Positions 7,939 to 14,135 of a stretch of DNA of 27,847 nucleotides are shown piece after piece. The stretch lies in contig CALCMD010000027.1 of NCBI GenBank assembly GCA_937965795.1, positions 1 to 27,847 of the forward strand, read 5' to 3'. Position 1 is the stretch's first letter; every line of letters begins with the position of its first letter. The stretch is from an uncultured Lachnospiraceae bacterium (GTDB lineage Bacteria; Bacillota; Clostridia; Lachnospirales; Lachnospiraceae). The notes under the pieces were generated by a model that was not told the origin of the DNA, searched no databases, and saw only the letters and a program-made list of their open reading frames with translations. A program made the position numbers and the translations under genes.

Positions 7939-7975
7939 AGCAGGAAAATTCCCTGCTTCAGTGGATTTTCCTGCT
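7939..7975 (-). repeat. Dyad with two competing stems between uppP and ftsK
   Basis: Perfect 11-bp arms AGCAGGAAAAT / ATTTTCCTGCT (7975-7965 and 7949-7939 on the minus strand). The loop contains a second AGCAGG (7957-7952) that can pair with the same CCTGCT (7944-7939). Only one of the two hairpins can form. No long T-run follows, so this is at best a weak terminator after uppP or a regulatory switch ahead of ftsK. Confidence 0.5.
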
Positions 7976-8007
7976 ATCATTTCCATATGATTCCGCGGCC
8001 CTCTGAA

Positions 8008-8883
8008 TTAAATGACAAAATGTGCCACGATTGCCACAAGGCCAAGTACAAAGCAATAGATTGCGAATCCTTTAAATTTCTTTTTTCGGACAACAGCCAG
8101 CATGACTTTGATACAAACATAACCGACAAGCCCGGCAACTACTGCTCCTATGATACAACAAAGAATGAGAGAACCTGTAATCGGCTCTGCCGCCACGTCT
8201 TTAATCTCCAGTACGGACGCGCCCAAAATCGCCGGAACAGACATCAAAAACGAATATTTCACTGCAAACCTTTTGTCAAATCCACTCAGGAGGCAGGCCG
8301 TAATCGTCGTCCCGGAACGGGAAAGCCCCGGCAGCGTGGAGAGTCCCTGCGCAATACCAATAAAGAATCCATTCGTATAACTGACGTCCCTCGGAATTTT
8401 CTTTCCATCCTCTGTGAAATCAGCCACTATCAGCAGCACTCCTGTCAAGAGCAGACAGACGCCCGGAACAATTAACGTAGCGCTGGCTGCCGATACCAGA
8501 CTCTTCGCCGTATAACCAATCACTCCCGTAGGGATTGTGGACACCAGAATCAACACTACAAATTTCCGATAATTATTATGTATAACTCTTCGATAACGAA
8601 GCGCCTCATCGTCCCTTCGGTTCGAAATCCAGATTTTGATATTTGCTGCAATATCAACACAAATACGGAGGGCTTCAAGAATCATTTTCATAATATCCTT
8701 CCGATAAACGACAAAGACCGCCGCCAGTGTTCCTACATGCAGCATGACGTCGAATAACATGCTGCCGCCGGTATCTATTTTAAATATATTTTGAAAAATC
8801 GCCAAATGACCGGAACTGCTTACCGGAAGAAATTCTGTGATTCCCTGTATGATTCCCAACAGAATCGCCTGTAATATTGTCAT
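8008..8883 (-). CDS. uppP: Undecaprenyl-diphosphatase
   Basis: Integral membrane phosphatase of the BacA/UppP family. It converts undecaprenyl diphosphate to the monophosphate carrier used in peptidoglycan and teichoic acid synthesis, and extra copies give bacitracin tolerance in other bacteria. The 291 residues contain both signature regions, QGITEFLPVSSSGHL near the N-terminus and GLSRSGTTIT in the second half, with about eight hydrophobic segments. The start is the ATG at 8883 because GGAGG is 5 bases upstream; an ATG at 8904 has none. It is somewhat longer than the E. coli enzyme, the extra length being a charged cytoplasmic loop after the third segment. It is expressed from a good promoter at 8923-8951, and its leader can fold two ways around the ribosome binding site. 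Confidence 0.93.
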   Translation of the reverse strand: MTILQAILLGIIQGITEFLPVSSSGHLAIFQNIFKIDTGGSMLFDVMLHVGTLAAVFVVYRKDIMKMILEALRICVDIAANIKIWISNRRDDEALRYRRVIHNNYRKFVVLILVSTIPTGVIGYTAKSLVSAASATLIVPGVCLLLTGVLLIVADFTEDGKKIPRDVSYTNGFFIGIAQGLSTLPGLSRSGTTITACLLSGFDKRFAVKYSFLMSVPAILGASVLEIKDVAAEPITGSLILCCIIGAVVAGLVGYVCIKVMLAVVRKKKFKGFAIYCFVLGLVAIVAHFVI

Positions 8884-8922
8884 GTTCCCCTCCCAAATTC
8901 CCAATATTTATCTTTTGGGAAC
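8884..8922 (-). promoter_or_regulatory. uppP leader with mutually exclusive folds around the RBS
   Basis: In the minus-strand leader, TTCCCAA (8922-8916) can pair with TTGGGAA (8905-8899), leaving the RBS free. Alternatively GTTCCC at 8922-8917 (G from 8923's neighbour is not needed) can pair with the GGGAAC that overlaps the Shine-Dalgarno and the base before the ATG (8889-8884). The second fold would hide the RBS. This is an inference from base pairing only. Confidence 0.35.
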
Positions 8923-8951
8923 ATTGTATCATACTTTTTTCAGATATACAA
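8923..8951 (-). promoter_or_regulatory. Sigma-A promoter for uppP
   Basis: TTGTAT (8951-8946) and TACAAT (8928-8923) on the minus strand with a 17-base spacer, about 40 bases upstream of the ATG. Confidence 0.65.
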
Positions 8952-8981
8952 ATTGTATTTTCTGCTGCTTTACAATTTACT

Positions 8982-9118
8982 TCACTTCATCACTTTTAAC
9001 TCGGCAACCGCGCCATAATGTAAAATACTAAATTCAGCAGGCTTTCATTCTGCCATTCCAACTCTCACGGATAAAATGCGCCTCCAACGGATATTCTTCA
9101 TGTTGATCATATCCATCC
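8982..9118 (-). pseudogene. Remnant of a class I SAM-dependent methyltransferase C-terminus
   Basis: Directly after the transporter stop codon the minus strand reads, without a start, DGYDQHEEYPLEAHFIRES then WNGRMKAC, and hits TGA. One base away in another frame it continues EFSILHYGAVAELKVMK and a stop at 8984-8982. The WNGRMKAC segment and the ending LHYGAVAELK resemble the C-terminus of a common Firmicutes methyltransferase family, in which these two pieces are separated by about 30 residues. The simplest reading is that the N-terminal two-thirds were lost and a second, frame-changing deletion joined the two pieces at 9036. The assignment rests on remembered family motifs. Confidence 0.55.
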
Positions 9119-9541
9119 TTATTTGTTAATAAAATACAATCCCACCAGACATATTGCGACTCCAAGAACCTTATTCGTTGTGATACCCTCATGATAGCAC
9201 ACCGCCCCTACGATAATCAAAGCAATGGAAAGAAACGCACTCTGAACAATCGAAGCTGTACTGACAGGCCAGCCAACTTTATAAGCATATATAAATCCAA
9301 CCTCCAATCCTACAACGGAAATTCCTAACAGGATTGGAGCTGCATTTATTTTGCTGTATTCATGCAGCAGATTTCCGTTTCTATTCATTATGAAATACAT
9401 AACCGCTGAGCATAAGGCCCCCACCAGATAAGTTATGGTCATGGAAGCCATTGCGTCCATATCTTTCGGAACAGATTTCGCACAGACTTGATATAGAATA
9501 TTTGAAATGACAACAAGTATAATCGGCCAGGTATACGACAT
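9119..9541 (-). CDS. Small DMT/EamA-type membrane transporter
   Basis: A 140-residue protein with four to five predicted membrane segments and almost no loops, the size of a half-EamA or SMR-like unit of the drug/metabolite transporter superfamily. It is likely a dimeric exporter or antiporter. Supporting parts are the N-terminal segment WPIILVVISNILYQVCAKSVP, reminiscent of family N-termini, and the C-terminal helix VLGVAICLVGLYFINK, the usual last segment. The substrate cannot be told from sequence. AGGAGG lies 7 bases before the ATG. It has its own promoter (9612-9640) and a compact leader ending in an intrinsic terminator placed before the RBS, so expression is probably controlled by transcription attenuation, as in the guanidine-exporter riboswitch families. 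The downstream methyltransferase is decayed. Confidence 0.75.
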   Translation of the reverse strand: MSYTWPIILVVISNILYQVCAKSVPKDMDAMASMTITYLVGALCSAVMYFIMNRNGNLLHEYSKINAAPILLGISVVGLEVGFIYAYKVGWPVSTASIVQSAFLSIALIIVGAVCYHEGITTNKVLGVAICLVGLYFINK

Positions 9542-9555
9542 TTTTCTTCCTCCTC

Positions 9556-9586
9556 AAAAAAACAGCCAGACTCATTAGCCTGACTG
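9556..9586 (-). terminator. Intrinsic terminator inside the transporter leader
   Basis: On the minus strand the arms CAGTCAGGCT (9586-9577) and AGTCTGGCTG (9572-9563) form ten pairs, two of them G-U, around a 4-base loop. Seven T (9562-9556) follow immediately. It sits after the transporter's own promoter and before its RBS, so it is an attenuator rather than only the end of the upstream gene. Confidence 0.85.
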
Positions 9587-9606
9587 CTGGTAGGTGCTCA
9601 CCCATG
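9556..9606 (-). ncRNA. Candidate riboswitch or attenuator leader of the DMT transporter
   Basis: The transcript predicted from the promoter at 9612-9640 begins about at 9605 and consists of only GGGTGAGCACCTACC (9603-9589), AGC, a 10-bp terminator hairpin, seven U and then the RBS. The first element can form only a short GGT/ACC stem with an 8-base loop, whose CCT could kiss the AGG of the terminator stem. That gives a minimal aptamer-antiterminator layout. It resembles the layout of guanidine-IV (mepA-motif) riboswitches, which I recall as compact and transporter-linked in Clostridia. I could not check the consensus, so the class is a hypothesis. Regulation by attenuation is better supported than the ligand. 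Confidence 0.5.
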
Positions 9607-9611
9607 TAATT

Positions 9612-9640
9612 ATCATACAATATATTTTTCTATCTGTCAA
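9612..9640 (-). promoter_or_regulatory. Sigma-A promoter for the DMT transporter
   Basis: Perfect TTGACA (9640-9635) and TATGAT (9617-9612) with a 17-base spacer on the minus strand, starting 4 bases after the stop codon of the upstream hydrolase gene. Confidence 0.85.
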
Positions 9641-9644
9641 TCTT

Positions 9645-10520
9645 TCAAATTTTCCAAAGCAGCATATGATCTTCAAAAGCAACCGAAAGCTTCCCGCTGT
9701 CTTTCAGCCAGGAAAGATAAGAACGAACGGTACTTCCTACAAGCACATACTGTTCAAAATTCATGGTTAAACCAAAATCGGAAAACAGTTTTTGCAGGAT
9801 TTTTTCAAAGCAGACCGGTTCTCTGCATACTGACAGAATTTTTTCGGCAATTTCATGTACTTTCGCAATGTTCAGGTCCGCAAGTTCTGTAATATCCTCC
9901 GTCGCACCTGCATGGGCAGGCACAAACATTCTCGCTTTTAAAGACTTCACTTTTTCAAGCGTATGAAGATATTCTGCCACGTCATAAATAAATCCAATCT
10001 GATATTTGTCAAGCGTTTCTTTACTTGAAAGGCAATCGGCAAGAAATACTGTATCATCGGGAGTCCGAAAACCTACCATGTCAAAAAAATGGCCTTTCAA
10101 CGGGATCACCTCAATCTCTTTCGGAAAACAATCATCCGAAAAATCCGTGACTTCGCTTGGTTTTGCAAGCAAAAATTTATGCCTTAAATCTTTGCAGGGA
10201 TAGCCTCCGTACAGAAATGACGGTTCTAAAACAGGATACTCGGTAAATGCTTTTTCCATTCCACTGGAAAAAATTTTGCACCCCGTCTGCTGCTGCAAAT
10301 ACTGGTTTCCGCCGATATGATCGGCATTGGAATGGGTATTCAGGATACCCGAAAGCTTCCAGCCCCGTTCCTCTAAAATTCTGCGCACCTTTTTGCCTGC
10401 GTCTTTATCGTTTCCACTGTCAATCAGGTACGCATTTGTATCGTCTGAAAGATAGATCCCGATTTTTGCAGGACAGTTCACATAATAGCTTTTTTCACCA
10501 ATCTGCTTTAATTCGTACAT
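9645..10520 (-). CDS. Metallo-beta-lactamase-fold hydrolase
   Basis: Cytoplasmic hydrolase of the MBL fold, 291 residues, with a C-terminal helical domain of about 80 residues. Metal-binding parts are visible: LNTHSNADHIGG (the HxHxDH motif with Asn in place of the second His), LKGHFFDMVG, DTVFLADCLS (bridging Asp) and PAHAG. The His-to-Asn change keeps at least one metal site plausible, and I recall it in other Firmicutes members, so the protein need not be inactive. The substrate is unknown. The start is MYEL at 10520, as AAGGAG lies 7 bases upstream; a longer start would run into the regulator gene. The regulator gene ends 11 bases upstream, so the two are one operon from 11121-11148, and the hydrolase may act on, or respond to, the cupin ligand. 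Confidence 0.8.
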   Translation of the reverse strand: MYELKQIGEKSYYVNCPAKIGIYLSDDTNAYLIDSGNDKDAGKKVRRILEERGWKLSGILNTHSNADHIGGNQYLQQQTGCKIFSSGMEKAFTEYPVLEPSFLYGGYPCKDLRHKFLLAKPSEVTDFSDDCFPKEIEVIPLKGHFFDMVGFRTPDDTVFLADCLSSKETLDKYQIGFIYDVAEYLHTLEKVKSLKARMFVPAHAGATEDITELADLNIAKVHEIAEKILSVCREPVCFEKILQKLFSDFGLTMNFEQYVLVGSTVRSYLSWLKDSGKLSVAFEDHMLLWKI

Positions 10521-10531
10521 AAGCATTCTCC

Positions 10532-11074
10532 TTAATAAAAAATCGTATTGTACACACAGCAAAGCCCGTTATAATTATTTTGATAACTGTGCGTTACGTT
10601 TGCAGAAAAACGAATTGCCTGTTTTTCTGCAAGGGTTACTTTCTCACCGTTTATCACCATGTCGAGCTTACCGCTTATGACATAGACTGTTTCTTCCACG
10701 TTATCATTATGACGATCGGAAGTGTGGATACAGCCCGCATCAAATTCGATATAGAACGCCTCAAAATTCCGTATCGGATCATACGGAAACAGTGTGTTTG
10801 CTCTCATAGCGCCATTTTCTGCGGATACTGCGTTTTGCTCTGATAAATCGACGACCGAATACTGTGCTTTTTCCTCCTGCAAAAATAACGATAAAGGCAC
10901 TTTCAGTCCTGTTGCGATTTTCCACAGCGTAGTGATCGTTGGAGAGGACTGTCCACGCTCAATCTGTCCCAGCATCGGCTTACTGACTTCTGTTAAAACC
11001 GCCGCCTCATCTAAAGAAAGCTCTCTCCCCTGACGAATCTTCTTAAGCTGCTTTCCAATGTTCAAGTTGTTCAT
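10532..11074 (-). CDS. XRE-cupin transcriptional regulator
   Basis: A 180-residue regulator with an XRE helix-turn-helix at about residues 7-62 (LSLDEAAVLTEVSKPMLGQIERGQ) and a single cupin_2 beta-barrel at about 105-178. The cupin contains a partial metal motif (TSDRHNDNVEETVYVISG) and SANVTHSYQNN. The family binds DNA through the HTH and senses a small molecule or metal in the cupin. Members often control the neighbouring catabolic or resistance genes and their own promoter. RBS AGAGGA is 6-7 bases before the ATG. It is the first gene of a two-gene unit with the MBL hydrolase. AT-rich direct repeats of ATATC lie just downstream of its promoter (11091-11106) and could be its operator. The ligand is unknown. 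Confidence 0.88.
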   Translation of the reverse strand: MNNLNIGKQLKKIRQGRELSLDEAAVLTEVSKPMLGQIERGQSSPTITTLWKIATGLKVPLSLFLQEEKAQYSVVDLSEQNAVSAENGAMRANTLFPYDPIRNFEAFYIEFDAGCIHTSDRHNDNVEETVYVISGKLDMVINGEKVTLAEKQAIRFSANVTHSYQNNYNGLCCVYNTIFY

Positions 11075-11120
11075 GATAAATCCTCTTTCTATATGATATG
11101 ATATATTTTTATTATGCTAT

Positions 11121-11148
11121 ATTATATCAAAACATGGGGTTCTGTCAA
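11121..11148 (-). promoter_or_regulatory. Sigma-A promoter for the regulator-hydrolase operon
   Basis: Perfect TTGACA (11148-11143) and perfect TATAAT (11126-11121) on the minus strand, 16 bases apart. The short repeats of ATATC at 11106-11091 lie around and after the expected transcription start. Confidence 0.8.
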
Positions 11149-11183
11149 GATACCATCACAGCATTTCACAAAGAGCTGCTTTT

Positions 11184-11257
11184 GCGGGAAATCTTTTTCC
11201 CTGCATAAAATAAACCTTCAAACTGCGTAATTTTATCTTACATCAGTTTGAAGGTTT
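11184..11257 (-). terminator. Tandem dyads after tepA
   Basis: A perfect 14-bp inverted repeat (AAACCTTCAAACTG at 11212-11225 with its complement at 11244-11257, 18-base loop) begins 22 bases after the tepA stop and is followed on the minus strand by ATTTTAT. A second, smaller hairpin (11184-11204) follows. The T-run is weak, but the stem strength and position fit a transcription end or mRNA-stability structure for tepA. Confidence 0.6.
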
Positions 11258-11278
11258 GCACAATCTTTGGCGGACGCC

Positions 11279-11962
11279 CTAGGAAGCACGAATCATCTCA
11301 TGCACCTTCCTTAAGGCTTCCTTGATACCGCCTACCTCATCAATCAGCCCTTCTTTTACCGCCTGCTCTCCTACCAGAATCGTTCCCAGATCTTTGGTGA
11401 GCATCCCCGTATCCAGCATCAATTCCTCCAGCCGATTCTTTTCTGCTTTACAGTGGGAAGCCAGAAATCCAAGAATCCGATCCTGCATCTGCTTAAAATA
11501 ATCGTAAGTCTGCGGCGCGCCGATCACCGTGCCATTCATCCGTACAGGATGAATCACCATCGTTCCTGTCGGCACAATAAAAGAATAGTCCGTAGATACG
11601 GCAATCGGTCCTCCAATGGAATGGCTTCCGCCCAGCACCAGTGAAACCGTCGGCTTACTGAGAGACGCAATCATTTCCGCAATCGCAAGTCCTGCTTCCA
11701 CATCGCCGCCCACGGTATTCAAAAGCACCAGCAGACCTTTAATCTCATCACTCTCTTCGATCGCTGCAAGCTGTGGCAGGACATGCTCATATTTTGTTGT
11801 CTTTGTATTTGCCGACAGACACTCATGCCCCTCTATTTCTCCTATCACAGTAAGCAGATGAACCTTATGTTCCAGCATCATCTGTCCAAATTCTTTTACA
11901 TCCGCCCCGTCTTTTCCAAGCCCCGGTCTTTTTTCATCATTATCTTTTTCTTTTTCCGCCAT
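11279..11962 (-). CDS. tepA: TepA/ClpP-like serine protease
   Basis: Cytoplasmic protease of the ClpP/crotonase fold, related to Bacillus TepA (YmfB), which is thought to degrade signal peptides or regulate export and differentiation. Of its 227 residues the first 30 are highly charged. The core then shows GLLVLLNTVGGDVEAG (oxyanion loop), LVLGGSHSIGGPIAVS with the nucleophile serine in GGSHSIGG, and GTMVIHPVRM with the catalytic histidine. The ending VKEGLIDEVGGIKEAL is typical of SppA/ClpP-like proteins. AAGGAAACGGAAC precedes the ATG. No clear sigma-A promoter was seen upstream. In related genomes this gene often lies near ftsK, which also lies in this window. Its upstream side is occupied by a degraded ATPase gene in the opposite direction. 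Confidence 0.85.
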   Translation of the reverse strand: MAEKEKDNDEKRPGLGKDGADVKEFGQMMLEHKVHLLTVIGEIEGHECLSANTKTTKYEHVLPQLAAIEESDEIKGLLVLLNTVGGDVEAGLAIAEMIASLSKPTVSLVLGGSHSIGGPIAVSTDYSFIVPTGTMVIHPVRMNGTVIGAPQTYDYFKQMQDRILGFLASHCKAEKNRLEELMLDTGMLTKDLGTILVGEQAVKEGLIDEVGGIKEALRKVHEMIRAS

Positions 11963-12170
11963 GTTCCGTTTCCTTTCTGCATTTTCATCTTCCCGGATAG
12001 TGTGTCCGAAAATTCAAAAAATAATGCTTTGAGAATCCGGCTTCCTGACCTTCTCTTCGATCCGATCACCACGCTCTTCAAGTTCTTACAATTAGAGAGC
12101 AGTAACGTCTCCCCCCGCTTGAACTTCTTCTTATCCGCTCCTGAAATTTCAATCTCCTGAATCGTATCAT
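11963..12170. other. Unassigned 200-base stretch between tepA and the ATPase remnant
   Basis: No gene can be supported here. The minus strand has an open frame without a good start that overlaps the tepA start and includes LLLSNCKNLKSVVIGS, faintly like a leucine-rich repeat unit of BspA-type surface proteins. It may be another gene scrap, or chance. No promoter for tepA could be recognised. Confidence 0.35.
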
Positions 12171-12703
12171 AAAACAGAAGAAAAAGGGCAAATAAGTCTT
12201 ACAGGTTCACAGCAATATCATTTGATGAAAAATGTCTCAGAATCTTTGGCGGGCAGAGTCGGCATACTGGAATTGTCTGGTTTATCACTACGTGAAATAC
12301 AAGGGAGCAGTTTTAACCGTCCATTTATTCCTGACGAAAAGTATATTTCTGAAAGAGGAAGAGAGTTTAAAATACAGCACAATATATGGGAATTGATTCA
12401 CAGAGGGGGCTATCCGGCATTAGCCGATGATCATGTGGACTGGCAGACCTTTTTTAGTTCTTACATTCAGACCTATATTGACAGGGATATTAATGCCCTG
12501 GGAAATGTGAAAGATAAATTGAAATTCACACAATTTTTAACGGCATTAGCCGCCCGAACCGGACAAATGCTAAATTATTCAGCGATAGCATCACAAATTG
12601 ATGTGTCTGTGAATACTGTAAAAGAATGGAAGAGAATGGCGAAAGAACAGAAAAGGAAGCGGAGATCGACTTACTCATTGAACAGGATGATATGATTTAT
12701 CCT
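12171..12703 (+). pseudogene. Degraded AAA (DUF4143-type) ATPase
   Basis: The plus strand encodes scraps of the widespread AAA_14/DUF4143 ATPase. From about 12171 the frame reads EEKGQISLTGSQQYHLMKN, matching the sensor-1 region; the Walker A and B parts are missing. It runs through AGRVGILELSGLSLREI, FFSSYIQTYIDRDI and QFLTALAARTGQMLNY to NTVKEW near 12630. There the normal frame is lost. The nuclease-like C-terminal piece KEAEIDLLIEQDDMIYP appears in a different frame from 12653, so an internal, frame-changing deletion of roughly 60-80 codons is inferred. It breaks off at IYP near 12703. The gene has lost its N-terminus, middle and C-terminus and cannot be functional. Such ATPase genes are frequently gained and lost. 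Confidence 0.8.
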
Positions 12704-14033
12704 TCTTCGCCGGATTATCCATCAGCTTTCCATTTTCATCAAACCGTGACCCGTGGCATGGGCAGTCCCAGCTTCGCTCATCCGGGTTCCATGAAAGCCT
12801 GCATCCCATATGCGGGCACCTCATCTCCTTTTTTTCAAAAAATCCCTGCAAAAGTCCCTTGACACTTTTTCCGATATCCAGATATAGATTTCCGATTCCG
12901 GCCAGAAAATTTATCCTCTGCGGACGAAACAGGGCGGCATACGGATTCTTTTCCCCGCATATTTCATCCCGCAGAATCTGCGCCGCAATCATCGCCGTGG
13001 TCATTCCCCACTTCTGAAACCCTGTCGCCACGTAGAGGTTTGGGGTAAACATGGAATATTTTCCAATGAAGGGAATCCCATCATGCGGCATACAGTCCTG
13101 CGCTGCCCAATGCTTCTCGATCCTGCATTCCGGAAAATACTGTTCTGCCGCCTGCTGCAATGCCTGATAAGCTCTTCCTGTTTTATTTTCTCCGGTACGG
13201 ACAGAACTTCCTCCCAACAGCAGGAAATCACCTGCCTGACGCAGAGAGAGCCCATCTGCGTCAATCCCCAGATACATTCCTTTCACTTTCTTTCCTCCGG
13301 AAAGCTCAAGCACATAGCTTCTCTCCTGATGCTGGCGTAGAAAATAGAATCCGGGAACGTTCCGGATTGGAAAATGTGTGGCAATGATGATCTTTTCCGC
13401 CTCAAAAACTTCTTCCCCTGCAAAAACCTTCTTTCCTTTTACCGCAGTAACCTTTGTATACTCCCTGATTTCCAGTTCCGAAGCAATATCCTTTAAAAAC
13501 TCCAACGGGGAAAAGCACGCCTGGTTCTGAAAGCAGACTGCTCCGGACACTTCAAACGGAAGCTCTGTCTCCTGTGTAAAAGCCGCGTCAATTCCAAGTT
13601 TCCTTGCAGCCTCCGCCTCCTCTCTCAGCAGCGCTTCTTTTTGACAGGTATACAGATAAGCCGGGGCTTTCGTAAACTGGCAGTCTATATTTCTTTCAGA
13701 AATGAGCTTTTCATATTCCCCGATTGCCTTTTCATTTGCCTGCGCGTACAGCTTCGCCTTCTCCTGACCCACGGTTCGAAGCAGCTTACTGTATTTCACT
13801 CCATGCTGGCTTGTAATTTTCGCCGTCGTCCTCTCTGTCTGCCCTGATGCGATCGTATCCGCCTCCAGAACCATGACCTCCTTTCCGCACCTCTGTAAAT
13901 AGAAAGCTGTCAAAAGCCCGGTAAGTCCGCCTCCCACAACAAGAATTTCCCTGTGATTTCCCCGGCATACGCCATTACCACATTTTTCTCTGCCCGCAAG
14001 GACAGGAACTTGCTCTCTCCATAAAGATTTCAT
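12675..14033 (-). CDS. FAD-dependent oxidoreductase with C-terminal Rieske domain
   Basis: A 452-residue flavoprotein. The N-terminal DAO-type FAD domain has the dinucleotide motif ILVVGGGLTGLLTAFYLQRCG and, near the end of that domain, LYVATGFQKWGMT. The C-terminal Rieske [2Fe-2S] domain shows the two ligand pairs CPHMGC and CPCHGSRF. This fusion is common in Firmicutes and Cyanobacteria; its substrate is not established. The start at 14033 has GAGGGG 8 bases upstream; a GTG at 14069 has no RBS. Odd feature: the last residues, after DNPAKKDK, are read from the antisense of the ATPase remnant (12675-12703), so the normal C-terminus has been replaced. Both iron-sulfur ligand pairs lie upstream of the junction, so activity is probably kept. 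Confidence 0.88.
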   Translation of the reverse strand: MKSLWREQVPVLAGREKCGNGVCRGNHREILVVGGGLTGLLTAFYLQRCGKEVMVLEADTIASGQTERTTAKITSQHGVKYSKLLRTVGQEKAKLYAQANEKAIGEYEKLISERNIDCQFTKAPAYLYTCQKEALLREEAEAARKLGIDAAFTQETELPFEVSGAVCFQNQACFSPLEFLKDIASELEIREYTKVTAVKGKKVFAGEEVFEAEKIIIATHFPIRNVPGFYFLRQHQERSYVLELSGGKKVKGMYLGIDADGLSLRQAGDFLLLGGSSVRTGENKTGRAYQALQQAAEQYFPECRIEKHWAAQDCMPHDGIPFIGKYSMFTPNLYVATGFQKWGMTTAMIAAQILRDEICGEKNPYAALFRPQRINFLAGIGNLYLDIGKSVKGLLQGFFEKKEMRCPHMGCRLSWNPDERSWDCPCHGSRFDENGKLMDNPAKKDKSYHPVQ

Positions 14034-14088
14034 GCCAAATCCCCTCTTCTTTTTGGGATTAGTGTGCACAGATTTTCAAAATAAATCC

Positions 14089-14118
14089 AAAAACGGCATA
14101 CCCATTTCTGAGTACGCC
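14089..14118 (-). terminator. Intrinsic terminator after the yebC operon
   Basis: On the minus strand GGCGTACTC (14118-14110) pairs with GGGTATGCC (14103-14095), using two G-U pairs and a 6-base loop, and is followed by G and five T. It ends the gene at 14136-14897 and separates it from the oxidoreductase. Confidence 0.75.
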
Positions 14119-14135
14119 GCCTTTTTCTCTGCTTT

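Noticed and set aside
9381..9620. Leader peptide starting at the ATG in the transporter leader (MGEHLPAVRL...)
   Set aside because: The ATG is at or next to the predicted transcription start, has no RBS, and its frame runs on into the transporter gene. The conserved-looking bases fit an RNA element better.
11896..12081. 61-codon minus-strand frame overlapping the tepA start
   Set aside because: It has only a TTG start without an RBS and overlaps tepA in another frame.
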